A stretch of DNA of 64,000 bases from Weissella koreensis KACC 15510. GTDB lineage: Bacteria > Bacillota > Bacilli > Lactobacillales > Lactobacillaceae. Below are positions 9,381-18,145 of this stretch, one piece after another. A program made the position numbers and the translations under genes. A model generated the notes under the pieces. The model had not been told where the DNA came from. It did no database searches and was given only the letters and a program-made list of their open reading frames with translations. The DNA lies in NCBI RefSeq assembly GCF_000219805.1, contig NC_015759.1, positions 1,240,001 through 1,304,000 of the forward strand. The letters run 5' to 3'. Positions within the stretch are counted from its first letter, which is position 1; the number at the start of each line of letters is the position of its first letter.

Positions 9381-9499
9381 ACCTATAAACTAATAAATTA
9401 TATGTAAAAAATTGGATAAAGTGAATTGGTTATACTAATAAAAAGTGAGTGTTTATAACATTTCTGAGTTAAAATAGCATTATTTTTATGTAATCAATG

Positions 9500-9621
9500 T
9501 ATACCAATTTATACCATTTATAAAAAATAAACATTTTAATTAGTTGACTTGATGCGATCCGAAGGTATAATTATACTTATAATTTAAAAAATAAAAAACT
9601 ATACCAATTTATAAAAGGTAT
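9500..9621 (+). repeat. Repeated TATACCA boxes upstream of glmS
   Basis: TATACCA occurs at 9500, 9510 and 9600. The first two are 10 bp apart, one helical turn, and the third continues to an inverted GGTAT at 9617. They flank the promoter. GntR-type NagR regulators control glmS in streptococci through sites of similar look, so a glucosamine-responsive operator is plausible. This is inferred from position and pattern. Confidence 0.4.
9544..9571 (+). promoter_or_regulatory. glmS promoter
   Basis: TTGACT, a 16-bp spacer and TATAAT. The leader is only about 58 nt, too short for a glmS ribozyme. Confidence 0.7.
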
Positions 9622-9635
9622 GAGGGAGAATTTAA

Positions 9636-11456
9636 ATGTATTATTGCGGAATTGTTGGTTATACAGGAACACAAAAAGAATCAGCGCCAATCTTATTAAA
9701 GGGCTTGGAGAAATTAGAGTACCGTGGATATGATTCAGCTGGTGTTTTTATCCCTAATCAAGATGCGACTGGTGATGAATTAGTCCGTCAAAAGGGACGT
9801 GTAGCTGATCTTGAAGCCTTATTGGCTGACAAAAATGTAAATGGTAAAGCTGGAATTGCGCATACCCGTTGGGCAACTCATGGTGAACCTTCTGTTAGAA
9901 ATTCACACCCACAATACTCTGAAGATGAAAAATTTTATTTGGTTCACAATGGAGTGATTGAAAACTTCATGGAATTAAAAGAACAATATCTTTCAGATGT
10001 AACTTTCCAATCTGATACTGATACAGAAGTGGCTGTTCAATTGATTAGTAAGTTTGCTCGTGAAGACAATTTATCAACTTTTGATGCTTTCAAAAAAGCC
10101 ATTAATTTATTTGGCGATTCAGCTTACGGTTTCCTTTTGATGGATCAATCAGAACCAGATCGGATGTATGTTGCAAAGCGTAAGTCACCATTGTTGATTG
10201 GGGTTGGATCTGACTTTAATGTAGTGACTTCTGATGCGGTTGCAATGTTGGATGAAACACATGACTTTATTGAGTTGCTTGATGGTGAAGTTGCAATCAT
10301 TGATCCAAAGCAAATTCAACTTTTTAATGCTGACGGAGAAGCGGTTGAACGTGAACCATTCCATTTGGATATTGATGCTTCAGAAACTGATAAGGGAATT
10401 TATCCTTACTACATGTTAAAGGAAGTTGATGAGCAACCGGTTGTAATGCGTCGTTTGATGGAACGTTATTTTGATGATCAAGGAAATGCTTTGATTGGAA
10501 AAGCTATCTTAGATGAAATTAACGCTGCTGATCGAGTTTACATCATCGCTGCTGGGACTTCATACCATGCTGGACTAGCAGGAGCTCGCTTGTTTGAACA
10601 ATGGGCTAACAAGCCAACCAGTGTCTTTATCTCATCTGAATTTGCTTATGAGGAACCTTTGTTGTCAGAGAAGCCATTCTTTATTTTCTTGAGTCAATCT
10701 GGTGAAACTGCTGATTCACGTGAAGTTTTGCAAAATATCAATGAAGCTGGATACCACTCATTGACGTTGACCAACGTTGAAAAGTCAACGCTTTGGCGTG
10801 AAGCAACGTACGCTTTGCCATTATTGGCTGGACCTGAAATTGCGGTGGCTTCAACAAAAGCTTATATCGCACAAATTACTTTGGAAGCAATCTTGGCTTA
10901 TGCTTTGGCAGGTAAGCAAGACCTTAATTTGATGGAAGAATTATCAAATATTGCGGTTGCAATTCAAGCTATTGTTGATGATAAGGATACTTTTAAGCAA
11001 GTTGCTAATGAAATGTTAGTGCCAGCATCGACAAATAGTGCATTTTACATTGGTCGTGGTGTCGATTCAAGCGTAGCCTTAGAAGCGGCATTGAAGTTGA
11101 AGGAAATTTCATATGTTCAAGCAGAAGGCTTTGCAGCTGGAGAATTGAAGCATGGAACTTTGGCTTTGATTGAAGAGGGAACTCCTGTGATTGCCTTAAT
11201 TACTCAACCAAAGACGGCAGGTCTTGTTCGTGGGAACTTATCAGAGACGACAGCACGTGGATCACGTTCTTATACCATTGTTTCGAAGTCTTTGGCAAAG
11301 GAAGGCGATGGTTATGTTTTGCCAGATGTTGATCCTTTGCTAGCACCATTAGTTGAAGTTGTTCCAACACAATTATTGGCTTATTACACTTCACTTGGTC
11401 GTGGATTGGATGTTGATCGTCCACGTAACTTGGCTAAGTCAGTTACTGTTCAATAG
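9636..11456 (+). CDS. glmS: Glutamine-fructose-6-phosphate aminotransferase (isomerizing)
   Basis: This 606-aa enzyme makes glucosamine-6-phosphate from fructose-6-phosphate and glutamine, the entry to cell-wall amino sugars. The N-terminal glutaminase domain has CGIVGY, EYRGYDSAG, HTRWATHG and HNGVIEN. Two SIS domains follow (AAGTSYHAG, SQSGETADS), then the C-terminal DVDRPRNLAKSVTVQ. Oddly, the nucleophilic Cys is codon 4 (Met-Tyr-Tyr-Cys), while the family normally starts Met-Cys so that removing Met exposes it. GGGAG sits 8 nt before this ATG, and no other start codon fits. Confidence 0.96.
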   Translation: MYYCGIVGYTGTQKESAPILLKGLEKLEYRGYDSAGVFIPNQDATGDELVRQKGRVADLEALLADKNVNGKAGIAHTRWATHGEPSVRNSHPQYSEDEKFYLVHNGVIENFMELKEQYLSDVTFQSDTDTEVAVQLISKFAREDNLSTFDAFKKAINLFGDSAYGFLLMDQSEPDRMYVAKRKSPLLIGVGSDFNVVTSDAVAMLDETHDFIELLDGEVAIIDPKQIQLFNADGEAVEREPFHLDIDASETDKGIYPYYMLKEVDEQPVVMRRLMERYFDDQGNALIGKAILDEINAADRVYIIAAGTSYHAGLAGARLFEQWANKPTSVFISSEFAYEEPLLSEKPFFIFLSQSGETADSREVLQNINEAGYHSLTLTNVEKSTLWREATYALPLLAGPEIAVASTKAYIAQITLEAILAYALAGKQDLNLMEELSNIAVAIQAIVDDKDTFKQVANEMLVPASTNSAFYIGRGVDSSVALEAALKLKEISYVQAEGFAAGELKHGTLALIEEGTPVIALITQPKTAGLVRGNLSETTARGSRSYTIVSKSLAKEGDGYVLPDVDPLLAPLVEVVPTQLLAYYTSLGRGLDVDRPRNLAKSVTVQ

Positions 11457-11472
11457 ATAAAAAATTTGTATT

Positions 11473-11511
11473 GAAAAGCCCGATCACATTTAGTTGTGGT
11501 TGAGCTTTTTT
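11473..11511 (+). terminator. Terminator after glmS
   Basis: The arms AAGCCCGATCACA and TGTGGTTGAGCTT pair with G-T wobbles and are followed by a T run. Confidence 0.75.
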
Positions 11512-11838
11512 GCGTTATCTTTTTATTTAAATAATGTTGGATATCATTTAAACGCAATAAATTTGTTATTGAAATTTTAAGTTTATGCTAATAATAGGAT
11601 TTAATCTAATCTATTTAAAAGTGCCTTATCATGAACTCATATTTATAAATGAAATATTTACAAATGGATATAATGACTGAGGTAAAGCCATTTTAGTACA
11701 TTCAAACCGTTGGTCATAACATAACTAATTTAATAAATGAAGTATTGTATTTAAAGTTTTATTTGGGTAATATAGTTATAGCAAGTTTCCTAACGCTATG
11801 TTAGGTTAAAGATAAAATTTAATGAAAGAAGGACAATC
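11512..11838. other. Non-coding gap before the nucleoside kinase gene
   Basis: This AT-rich sequence has no convincing gene. It holds the promoter at 11745-11773. A small hairpin (CCTAAC/GTTAGG, 11789-11805) falls in the predicted leader. Confidence 0.5.
11745..11773 (+). promoter_or_regulatory. Promoter of the deoxynucleoside kinase gene
   Basis: TTGTAT, a 17-bp spacer and TAATAT, about 65 nt before the start codon. Confidence 0.5.
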
Positions 11839-12477
11839 ATGGTGATTATTACGGCAGGCATGATTGGGGTTGGTAAGACAACCTTGACAGACTTAATTGC
11901 AAAACATAAGGGGACACAAGCTTTTTTTGAGCCAGTGGGAGAAAATCCAGTTCTACCATTATATTATGCTGATCCTAAGCAGTATGGTTTCTTACTGCAA
12001 ATTTATTTTTTGAATAAGCGTTTTGCCATGATTAAAAAGGCGTTAGTAGACGATAATAATGTCTTAGATCGTTCCATTTATGAAGATGCTCTTTTCACAC
12101 AAGAAAATCATAGTTCAGGTAATATTTCTGATGCTGAATTAGATGTTTATATGAAATTATTAGATAATATGATGAATGAATTGAGTGGTATGCAAAAAGG
12201 TCGTCCAGACTTGATGGTTTTCGCTGATGCTGACTTTGATACGATATTATATCGAATTAAAAAGCGAGGTCGTGATTACGAACAATTTGATGATAATGCT
12301 GACTTAAGAGATTATTATTTTAAAATGTGGAGTGCTTACCAACAATGGTATAAAGATTACGATGCATCTCCGAAGATGCGAGTAGATCTTCAAAAGTATG
12401 ACTTGGAAGATCCAGAGAGTCAAAAAATAGTATTAAAGATGATTGACGATTATTTGGAAGAGTTAGAAGTACAATAA
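11839..12477 (+). CDS. Deoxynucleoside kinase (dAK/dGK-type)
   Basis: This 212-aa kinase phosphorylates deoxynucleosides (dA, dC or dG) for salvage into dNTPs. It has the P-loop GMIGVGKTTLT near residues 7-17, EPVGENPVLPLYY, the DRS motif in LDRSIYEDALF, and the lid arginines RIKKRGRDYE. Length and motifs fit the deoxyadenosine/deoxyguanosine kinase family common in lactobacilli. The base it prefers cannot be read from sequence alone. It has its own promoter and a terminator. Confidence 0.88.
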   Translation: MVIITAGMIGVGKTTLTDLIAKHKGTQAFFEPVGENPVLPLYYADPKQYGFLLQIYFLNKRFAMIKKALVDDNNVLDRSIYEDALFTQENHSSGNISDAELDVYMKLLDNMMNELSGMQKGRPDLMVFADADFDTILYRIKKRGRDYEQFDDNADLRDYYFKMWSAYQQWYKDYDASPKMRVDLQKYDLEDPESQKIVLKMIDDYLEELEVQ

Positions 12478-12483
12478 ATAATA

Positions 12484-12527
12484 TAAAGCTGGGCCTTAAT
12501 TTTAATATAAGAGCTACGGCTTTTTTT
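12484..12527 (+). terminator. Terminator after the nucleoside kinase gene
   Basis: AAAGCTG pairs with CGGCTTT with one wobble, the inner stem is imperfect, and a run of T follows. Confidence 0.6.
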
Positions 12528-12609
12528 CATGGAAAAATTTATGATAGCATATCTTAGAAGTGGATCATTACTTATGTATAAATAAGTAAACGCTCTTTTG
12601 ATTTGATCA

Positions 12610-12618
12610 TGGTAAAAT
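12610..12618 (+). promoter_or_regulatory. Extended -10 promoter for the HAD gene
   Basis: TGGTAAAAT lies 32 nt before the start codon. There is no clear -35 box. Confidence 0.5.
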
Positions 12619-12649
12619 AGAGTTATTATTATAGATGGGGGAATGAAGC

Positions 12650-13273
12650 ATGAAATCTATTATTTTTGATGTTGATGGAACGCTATTATCGACGGAAAGT
12701 ATGTATATTACGGCCTTAGCGGAAACATTAAAAGATCATAAAATTACACGGTCAGATGCTGAATTGCATCATGTTTTTGGATTGCCTGGGCCAGAGTCAT
12801 TAGAATATTTAAAAATTCCTAATCCTGAACTCATTCAGGCAGATTGGATCGCACGTTTAGATGATTTTCGCGATAGTATTTTCTTATACCCTGAAGTTCT
12901 AAATATGTTAGAGCAATTAAAAAAAGGACAATATAAAATGGGAATTGTGACCTCGAACACACCAGCCGAGTTTGCAGCACACCATGATCGATTTGGAATT
13001 GAACAATTCTTTACTGATTTTGTTTTTGCAGGAATGACTAAAAATATGAAGCCAGCCGCAGATCCAATTTTATTAGCAATGAATAATTTAGTGAGTGATC
13101 CAAGTCAGACAATTTATATTGGTGATTCTATCCATGACATGCAAGCAGCTCATAATGCTGGAATTGCATATGGAATGGCAGGCTGGGGTGTAAAAGATCG
13201 AACTGTCTTTAAAGATCAAGCAGATTATATTTTTGAAACCCCTAATGACTTAGTGGAATGGGCTAAGCAGTAG
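12650..13273 (+). CDS. HAD-family phosphatase
   Basis: This 207-aa haloacid-dehalogenase-type hydrolase has motif I DVDGTLL (residues 7-13), motif II TSN near 101, a conserved Lys in MKPAADP, and motif IV GDSIHDM near 162. A helical cap lies between motifs I and II. The layout resembles phosphoglycolate phosphatase or beta-phosphoglucomutase-like HADs. The substrate is unknown. It lies 15 nt before murI and probably shares its transcript. Confidence 0.85.
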   Translation: MKSIIFDVDGTLLSTESMYITALAETLKDHKITRSDAELHHVFGLPGPESLEYLKIPNPELIQADWIARLDDFRDSIFLYPEVLNMLEQLKKGQYKMGIVTSNTPAEFAAHHDRFGIEQFFTDFVFAGMTKNMKPAADPILLAMNNLVSDPSQTIYIGDSIHDMQAAHNAGIAYGMAGWGVKDRTVFKDQADYIFETPNDLVEWAKQ

Positions 13274-13288
13274 AAAGTAGGCAGTGTA

Positions 13289-14119
13289 ATGGACAATCGA
13301 GCTATCGGTTATATTGATTCAGGTCTAGGCGGATTAACCGTAGTTAAAGCGGCGTTAGCTAAGTTACCGAATGAAGCGATTTATTATCTAGGAGATACCG
13401 CCCGGATGCCATATGGACCACGACCGCAAGCAGAAGTAGTAACTTTTACGCGCCAAATGATTCAATTTTTAGTCGACCAACAGGTTAAGATGGTAGTGAT
13501 TGCTTGTAATACTGCTACTGCGGCAGCATTACCTACAATGCAACAAGAATTTGATATCCCTATTATTGGAGTGATTGAATCAGGAGCAGCAACAGCAGCA
13601 ACTCTAACCAATAATAAGATCGTTGGGGTAATTGCAACACAGGGAACGATAAATTCAGGTAGTTATGTTAAGGCATTACATCAAAACAATGCTGATTTAT
13701 CAGTTTATCAATTGGCAGTTCCTGAATTTGTTACTTTAGTTGAAAGTGGAACGACAGATTCAATTGAAATCCAAGCGGTTGTTGATCGAAATATGGCTAA
13801 TTTTCCAAGTTCAGAAATTGATACTTTGATTTTAGGATGTACCCATTTTCCACTATTAGAAAATAGCATTCAAAAAGGACTTGGAAGTAAAGTTAAGATC
13901 GTCGATGCGGGAGCAGAAACGATAACGATGGTAGCAACACAATTAAAATCACTAAACATTATGCATCAAGAAAGTTTGCAAGTTGATCATCATGCTGATC
14001 GATATTATACAACTGGTGATGCAGCTCAGTTTAAAATGTTGGGTGAACGTTGGTTAGAACGAGACGATTTACAAGTTAGTACTTTAACGATTGGTGCTGA
14101 AAAGTTATATTTAAAATGA
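13289..14119 (+). CDS. murI: Glutamate racemase
   Basis: This 276-aa enzyme makes D-glutamate for peptidoglycan. The two catalytic cysteines are Cys73 (in IACNTATA) and Cys184 (in LGCTHFPLL). The N-terminal IGYIDSGLGGLTV and DTARMPYGPR motifs are typical. xtp follows after 9 nt and a phosphoesterase after that, matching the B. subtilis racE region order. Confidence 0.96.
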   Translation: MDNRAIGYIDSGLGGLTVVKAALAKLPNEAIYYLGDTARMPYGPRPQAEVVTFTRQMIQFLVDQQVKMVVIACNTATAAALPTMQQEFDIPIIGVIESGAATAATLTNNKIVGVIATQGTINSGSYVKALHQNNADLSVYQLAVPEFVTLVESGTTDSIEIQAVVDRNMANFPSSEIDTLILGCTHFPLLENSIQKGLGSKVKIVDAGAETITMVATQLKSLNIMHQESLQVDHHADRYYTTGDAAQFKMLGERWLERDDLQVSTLTIGAEKLYLK

Positions 14120-14128
14120 GGTTAATTC

Positions 14129-14719
14129 ATGAAACAACTAATTGTTGCTACTAAAAATTCAGGTAAAGTGTCAGAAATAAAGACCTTTTTAGAGCCTTTT
14201 TCAATTGAGGTAATTTCATTAAATGATTTACCAGAAATGCCAAAGATTATTGAAAATGGTCATTCTTTTGCTGAAAATGCGTTAATTAAGGCTCGGACAA
14301 TCTGTCAGGCACTACAAGTTCCAGTTTTAGCGGATGATTCTGGATTGACAATTCCAGCCTTAAACGATGAGCCTGGAATTTATTCAGCACGGTATGCTGG
14401 TGACCATAATGATACAGCTAATAATCAAAAAGTTTTGCTGAAGTTAAAAGGTGTACCAATTGATCAACGGCAAGCATCTTTCCATACGGTCATGGTTGGG
14501 ATAAAACCGGATGGTAGTCAAATTATGGCTGAAGGTCAGGTGGATGGATTGATTTTGGAAACTCCTCGAGGATCTAATGGGTTTGGTTATGATCCATTAT
14601 TTTATTATGAACCATATCAAAAAACGCTTGCTGAAATGAGCCCATCAGAAAAAAATACCATTTCGCATCGAGGAAGAGCTTTAAAGGTATTATCACAAAA
14701 ATTTAATGAATGGTGGTAA
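14129..14719 (+). CDS. rdgB: XTP/dITP diphosphatase (RdgB/HAM1)
   Basis: This 196-aa house-cleaning enzyme hydrolyses XTP, ITP and dITP to monophosphates. It has VATKNSGKVSEIK at the N-terminus, FAENALIKA, DDSGLTIPALNDEPGIYSARYAG, GFGYDPLF and the C-terminal SHRGRALK. It is the orthologue of the B. subtilis gene next to ysnB. A strong terminator follows, but the downstream phosphoesterase is the usual partner. Confidence 0.94.
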   Translation: MKQLIVATKNSGKVSEIKTFLEPFSIEVISLNDLPEMPKIIENGHSFAENALIKARTICQALQVPVLADDSGLTIPALNDEPGIYSARYAGDHNDTANNQKVLLKLKGVPIDQRQASFHTVMVGIKPDGSQIMAEGQVDGLILETPRGSNGFGYDPLFYYEPYQKTLAEMSPSEKNTISHRGRALKVLSQKFNEWW

Positions 14720-14773
14720 AAAGCAAGACAAAAATGCTCTATATTTTGCTTTGATAGTTTTGTCTTGCTTTTG
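14718..14773 (+). terminator. Terminator after rdgB
   Basis: Fifteen-base arms (AAAAGCAAGACAAAA and its complement) enclose a 25-nt AT-rich loop. The T residues of the 3' arm would serve as the release tract. Confidence 0.75.
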
Positions 14774-14881
14774 CCGAAAAATTGAAAGAAAAAAATATCA
14801 GTAGATAAGATTGACTGATTTGTAAAAATGTTTTTATAGAGGACGGTGATATCTTATCCGACCTCTAAGAAGGAGGACAGA

Positions 14882-15406
14882 ATGGATTATTTAATCGTTT
14901 CAGATATTCACGGTGATCGCTCTATTTTAGAAAAAATTGTGAACCATTATGTTGATCAAGTGCAGGCAATGTTTTTCAATGGTGATTCAGAATTGAAAGC
15001 TGATGATGAACTGTTTCAGCAAATTCAACCAGTTATTGGGAACATGGACTTCGATTCATTGTTTCCTGATGATCGATTATATGGTGACCGTTGGATTAAA
15101 ATTTATCAAACGCACGGTCATTTATACCATACTGAATCAGATTTAAATCTGATTCGAGAACATGTAGCACCCTTGGATGCCAATGTTGTAACATTGGGAC
15201 ATACACATCAATTAGGGGCCGAAATGATTGATGGAAAATTATTTATTAACCCTGGATCTATTTCACTTCCTCGAGGACCTTATGCCTATTTAAAGGGGAC
15301 TTATGCTATTTTATCGGTTCAACCAAAACAGTTAGACGTACAATTTTATAATCGAGAATTAGAGCCAGTGGAAGAAATGAGTTTTAGTTTTAATCGTCAA
15401 AAGTAA
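14882..15406 (+). CDS. YfcE/YsnB-type metallophosphoesterase
   Basis: This 174-aa calcineurin-like phosphodiesterase has metal-binding motifs SDIHGD (residues 6-11), GNMD near 57 and GHTH near 107. The NPGS(I)SLPRG segment of the family follows. GGAGG lies just before the ATG at 14882. An in-frame ATG at 14846 lacks a ribosome site and would add residues absent from the family. The substrate is unknown. Confidence 0.9.
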   Translation: MDYLIVSDIHGDRSILEKIVNHYVDQVQAMFFNGDSELKADDELFQQIQPVIGNMDFDSLFPDDRLYGDRWIKIYQTHGHLYHTESDLNLIREHVAPLDANVVTLGHTHQLGAEMIDGKLFINPGSISLPRGPYAYLKGTYAILSVQPKQLDVQFYNRELEPVEEMSFSFNRQK

Positions 15407-15422
15407 GAATGGAGTAGCTATT

Positions 15423-15764
15423 ATGGCTTTTACAAAAGAGGTAACAATTTTAGGGGATGATATTACATATGAAATCAATCCAACCTTGAAAAAATATGCT
15501 CTTACGGATGTTGGGTTTGTTAAAAGTAATGCGGGAACTTATGTTATGCAACGTGCACTGCAACCGGATAAAGGATTAGAAAATTCGGTTAAATTAAAAG
15601 TAGCCATAAATGGAAGTGTTGATGGTTTTAAAATGAAGGTTGTGAATGCTTCTGGAAATACCAATATTAATATTTTTAAGTCAAATAATCAGTCCGATTT
15701 AGTGGAATTGTTGCGATACTATCTCGATGAATTGGTTAGTCGTGAAATTATAAAAATAAAATAA
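15423..15764 (+). CDS. DUF1831 protein
   Basis: This 113-aa protein matches the Lactobacillales-specific DUF1831 family. It opens MAFTKEVTILGDDITYEINPT and has NINIFKSN and a C-terminal amphipathic helix. There is no signal peptide or membrane helix. It lies 16 nt after the phosphoesterase, so the two are probably co-transcribed. No function is known. Confidence 0.8.
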   Translation: MAFTKEVTILGDDITYEINPTLKKYALTDVGFVKSNAGTYVMQRALQPDKGLENSVKLKVAINGSVDGFKMKVVNASGNTNINIFKSNNQSDLVELLRYYLDELVSREIIKIK

Positions 15765-15771
15765 TATAGAT

Positions 15772-15803
15772 AAAGGCCGGAACGTTTTGTTCTAGCTTTT
15801 TTT
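15772..15803 (+). terminator. Terminator after the DUF1831 gene
   Basis: The imperfect stem AAAGGCCGGAAC / GTTCTAGCTTT is followed by a T run. Confidence 0.6.
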
Positions 15804-15908
15804 GTAAGCATTAATTAAATTATTATATTGAATTTTTAAGCTAAAAAGGAATGGTTAATACACTTATCTTTTTTAAGTTCGTGATTTAAATAAAAAAGTA
15901 AAAATAAT

Positions 15909-15938
15909 TTGCTTTTTGTTAATAAATTGCGGTAAAAT
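15909..15938 (+). promoter_or_regulatory. purB promoter
   Basis: TTGCTT, an 18-bp spacer and TAAAAT, about 30 nt before the purB start. Confidence 0.55.
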
Positions 15939-15968
15939 TTAAATATAATAAAAAAAGGCGGAACGGAA

Positions 15969-17303
15969 ATGATTGAACGATATACGCGGGCGGCGATGCA
16001 GAAAGTATGGTCATTAGAACAACAATACCAATCATGGCTGGAAGTGGAAATTGCAGTTATGGATGGCTTGGTACAAGAAGGTGGACGAGTTTCTGAATTG
16101 CGATCGATCCGACCAACAGCTACTGAATTGGCGTTAGTTGAGCAAAATGCAAAATTTAATGTTGAAGAAATCGCTGATTTAGAAAAAGTTACAAAACATG
16201 ATATGGTTGCGTTTACCCGAAATATATCAGCTTCATTAGGGCCTGAAAAAAAGTGGATTCATTATGGATTAACAAGTACTGACGTAGTAGATACCGCACA
16301 AGCTCTTCGTTTGCGAGATGCTAATAAAATTATTCGGAAAGAATTAATCGCATATAGCGATGTCTTACGTCGTTTAACTTTGAAATATAAGACAACGGTT
16401 ATGATGGGTAGAACTCATGGTGTTCATGCTGAACCAACCACGTTTGGGTTGGTTTTGGCCCGTTACTACCAAGCATCATTACGAAATTTAGAACGTTTTG
16501 ATCGAGTGGCATCTGAAATGGAAACAGGAAAATTGTCGGGGTCCGTTGGTACTTTTGCAAATATTTCGCCTGAAGTCGAGATGGCAGCGATGAAACGATT
16601 AAAGCTGCAACCACAACCGGTTGGTTCACAAGTTTTACCAAGAGATTTGCATGCTGATTATATTTCGACTTTGGCTTTAATTGGAACTTCATTAGAGGAA
16701 GTTGCTGTTGAAATTCGAGGACTGCAACGTTCAGAAATTCATGAAGTCGAGGAGGGGTTTGCTGGAGGACAAAAAGGTTCTTCTTCAATGCCGCATAAAC
16801 GTAATCCAATTGGCTCAGAAAATATTGTTGGTCTTTCACGAGTTTTACGGGGGATGACAATTCCGGCCTATGAGAATGTTCCGTTATGGCATGAACGAGA
16901 TATTTCGCATTCTTCAGCAGAACGGGTCATTTTACCTGAGGCAACGTCGACATTAGACTATATGTTACATCGGATGACCAATATTCTTGATAATTTACAA
17001 GTATTTCCAGAACAAATGAAAAAGAATATGAATAGAACTTATGGTTTAATTTATTCACAACGATTGATGTATTCACTAATGGATGATGCTGATTTTTCAA
17101 GAGAGCAAGCATATGATGTAGTACAACCATTAACTGCACGTGCCTGGGATGAACAAATTCAATTTAGAAGTTTAGTTGATGCTGATCCAGTGATTCAAGA
17201 AAAATTAAGTAAGAAGCAAGTTGATGATGCATTTGATTATCATTGGCATTTACGTCATGTTGACGATGTGTTTGCTCGTCTTAATTTGAATGATGGTGAG
17301 TAA
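15969..17303 (+). CDS. purB: Adenylosuccinate lyase
   Basis: This 444-aa enzyme acts twice in purine synthesis, cleaving SAICAR and adenylosuccinate. The fumarase/lyase signature SSSMPHKRNP is at about residues 271-280, and GRTHGVHAEPTTFG and TSTDVVDTA are also present. It stands alone with its own promoter and terminator, away from any pur operon. This fits a role in AMP synthesis from IMP even in strains lacking de novo synthesis. Confidence 0.96.
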   Translation: MIERYTRAAMQKVWSLEQQYQSWLEVEIAVMDGLVQEGGRVSELRSIRPTATELALVEQNAKFNVEEIADLEKVTKHDMVAFTRNISASLGPEKKWIHYGLTSTDVVDTAQALRLRDANKIIRKELIAYSDVLRRLTLKYKTTVMMGRTHGVHAEPTTFGLVLARYYQASLRNLERFDRVASEMETGKLSGSVGTFANISPEVEMAAMKRLKLQPQPVGSQVLPRDLHADYISTLALIGTSLEEVAVEIRGLQRSEIHEVEEGFAGGQKGSSSMPHKRNPIGSENIVGLSRVLRGMTIPAYENVPLWHERDISHSSAERVILPEATSTLDYMLHRMTNILDNLQVFPEQMKKNMNRTYGLIYSQRLMYSLMDDADFSREQAYDVVQPLTARAWDEQIQFRSLVDADPVIQEKLSKKQVDDAFDYHWHLRHVDDVFARLNLNDGE

Positions 17304-17342
17304 AAAAAGTAATAACGATTATAAAAATAAAAAACAATAAAT

Positions 17343-17374
17343 AAAACTGGGGCATAATTTGTCTCAGTTTTTTT
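17343..17374 (+). terminator. Terminator after purB
   Basis: AAACTGGGGC pairs with GTCTCAGTTT through wobble pairs and is followed by T residues. Confidence 0.75.
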
Positions 17375-17459
17375 CTATAGGTGGGAATCATAAGTTAAAG
17401 TTAACTTTCAAGGTTTTCTTGTTATATAATGTAAGTAACACACAATAAGGGAGTAAGGC

Positions 17460-18122
17460 ATGACAAAATTATATTTTATTCGTCACGGTAAAACAGAATG
17501 GAACAACGAGGGACGCTTCCAAGGAGCGCAAGGAGACTCACCATTGTTACCGGAGTCATACGAACAAATTGAAAAATTGGGAAACTATCTACAAGATATT
17601 GAATTTAAACATGCTTTTATTTCACCACTAAGGCGGGCACGTCTAACAGCTGAGGGAACATTAAGCCTACTTAAGAATCGACCATCAATGACTTTGAATT
17701 CTGGGTTAATTGAATTTAAATTGGGTGCTTGGGAAGGGCAGACTTTTGCTGCTGTGAAGAAAAATCAAGCAGAACAATATGAGGCCTGGCGTAATCATCC
17801 CGACCAATATGATGCCACCCAAGTTCCTGGAGCAGAGACATTTGAAGCCGTTCAAAAACGGTTTAAATATGCAGTTGATGAAGCAGTTCGAGCTTACGGC
17901 GGAGAAGATGTCAATTTGATTTTCTTTGCGCATGGTATGTTGTTGACAATTGGAATTGAAACTTTGTTAGAAAAGCCGTTAGCCCAATTACGGGCACGAG
18001 GTGGCTTAAGCAATACTTCAACATCTATTTTAGAGACCAATGATGGACAGACTTATCATGAAATTTCACGAAACGATACAAGCTATTTAGGAGTCATTGA
18101 CGATCCAAGTAATACGATATAA
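17460..18122 (+). CDS. Histidine phosphatase family protein (GpmB/PhoE-like)
   Basis: This 220-aa protein has the RHG signature at residues 8-10 (catalytic His9), 'EWNNEGRFQGAQGDSPL', the second-site SPLRRARLTAEG, and the downstream catalytic FFAHGMLLT. It belongs to the phosphoglycerate-mutase-like broad phosphatases. The substrate cannot be inferred. A TATAAT box at 17425-17430 lies 30 nt upstream, next to a 12-bp AAAGTTAACTTT palindrome at 17397-17408. It lies 23 nt before the TPR gene. Confidence 0.88.
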   Translation: MTKLYFIRHGKTEWNNEGRFQGAQGDSPLLPESYEQIEKLGNYLQDIEFKHAFISPLRRARLTAEGTLSLLKNRPSMTLNSGLIEFKLGAWEGQTFAAVKKNQAEQYEAWRNHPDQYDATQVPGAETFEAVQKRFKYAVDEAVRAYGGEDVNLIFFAHGMLLTIGIETLLEKPLAQLRARGGLSNTSTSILETNDGQTYHEISRNDTSYLGVIDDPSNTI

Positions 18123-18145
18123 ATTGACAGGAGGTACAATTACAT

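Noticed and set aside
9572..9635. Possible glmS ribozyme upstream of glmS
   Set aside because: The promoter leaves a leader of only about 60 nt and no ribozyme core is visible.
11585..11680. Thirty-one-codon frame starting ATG at 11585
   Set aside because: It has no ribosome site or promoter, and its AT-rich codons look like chance.
12585..12600. Catabolite-response (cre) site before the HAD gene
   Set aside because: AGTAAACGCTCTTT fits only the centre of the consensus and misses both ends. A similar partial match at 35696 was also dropped.
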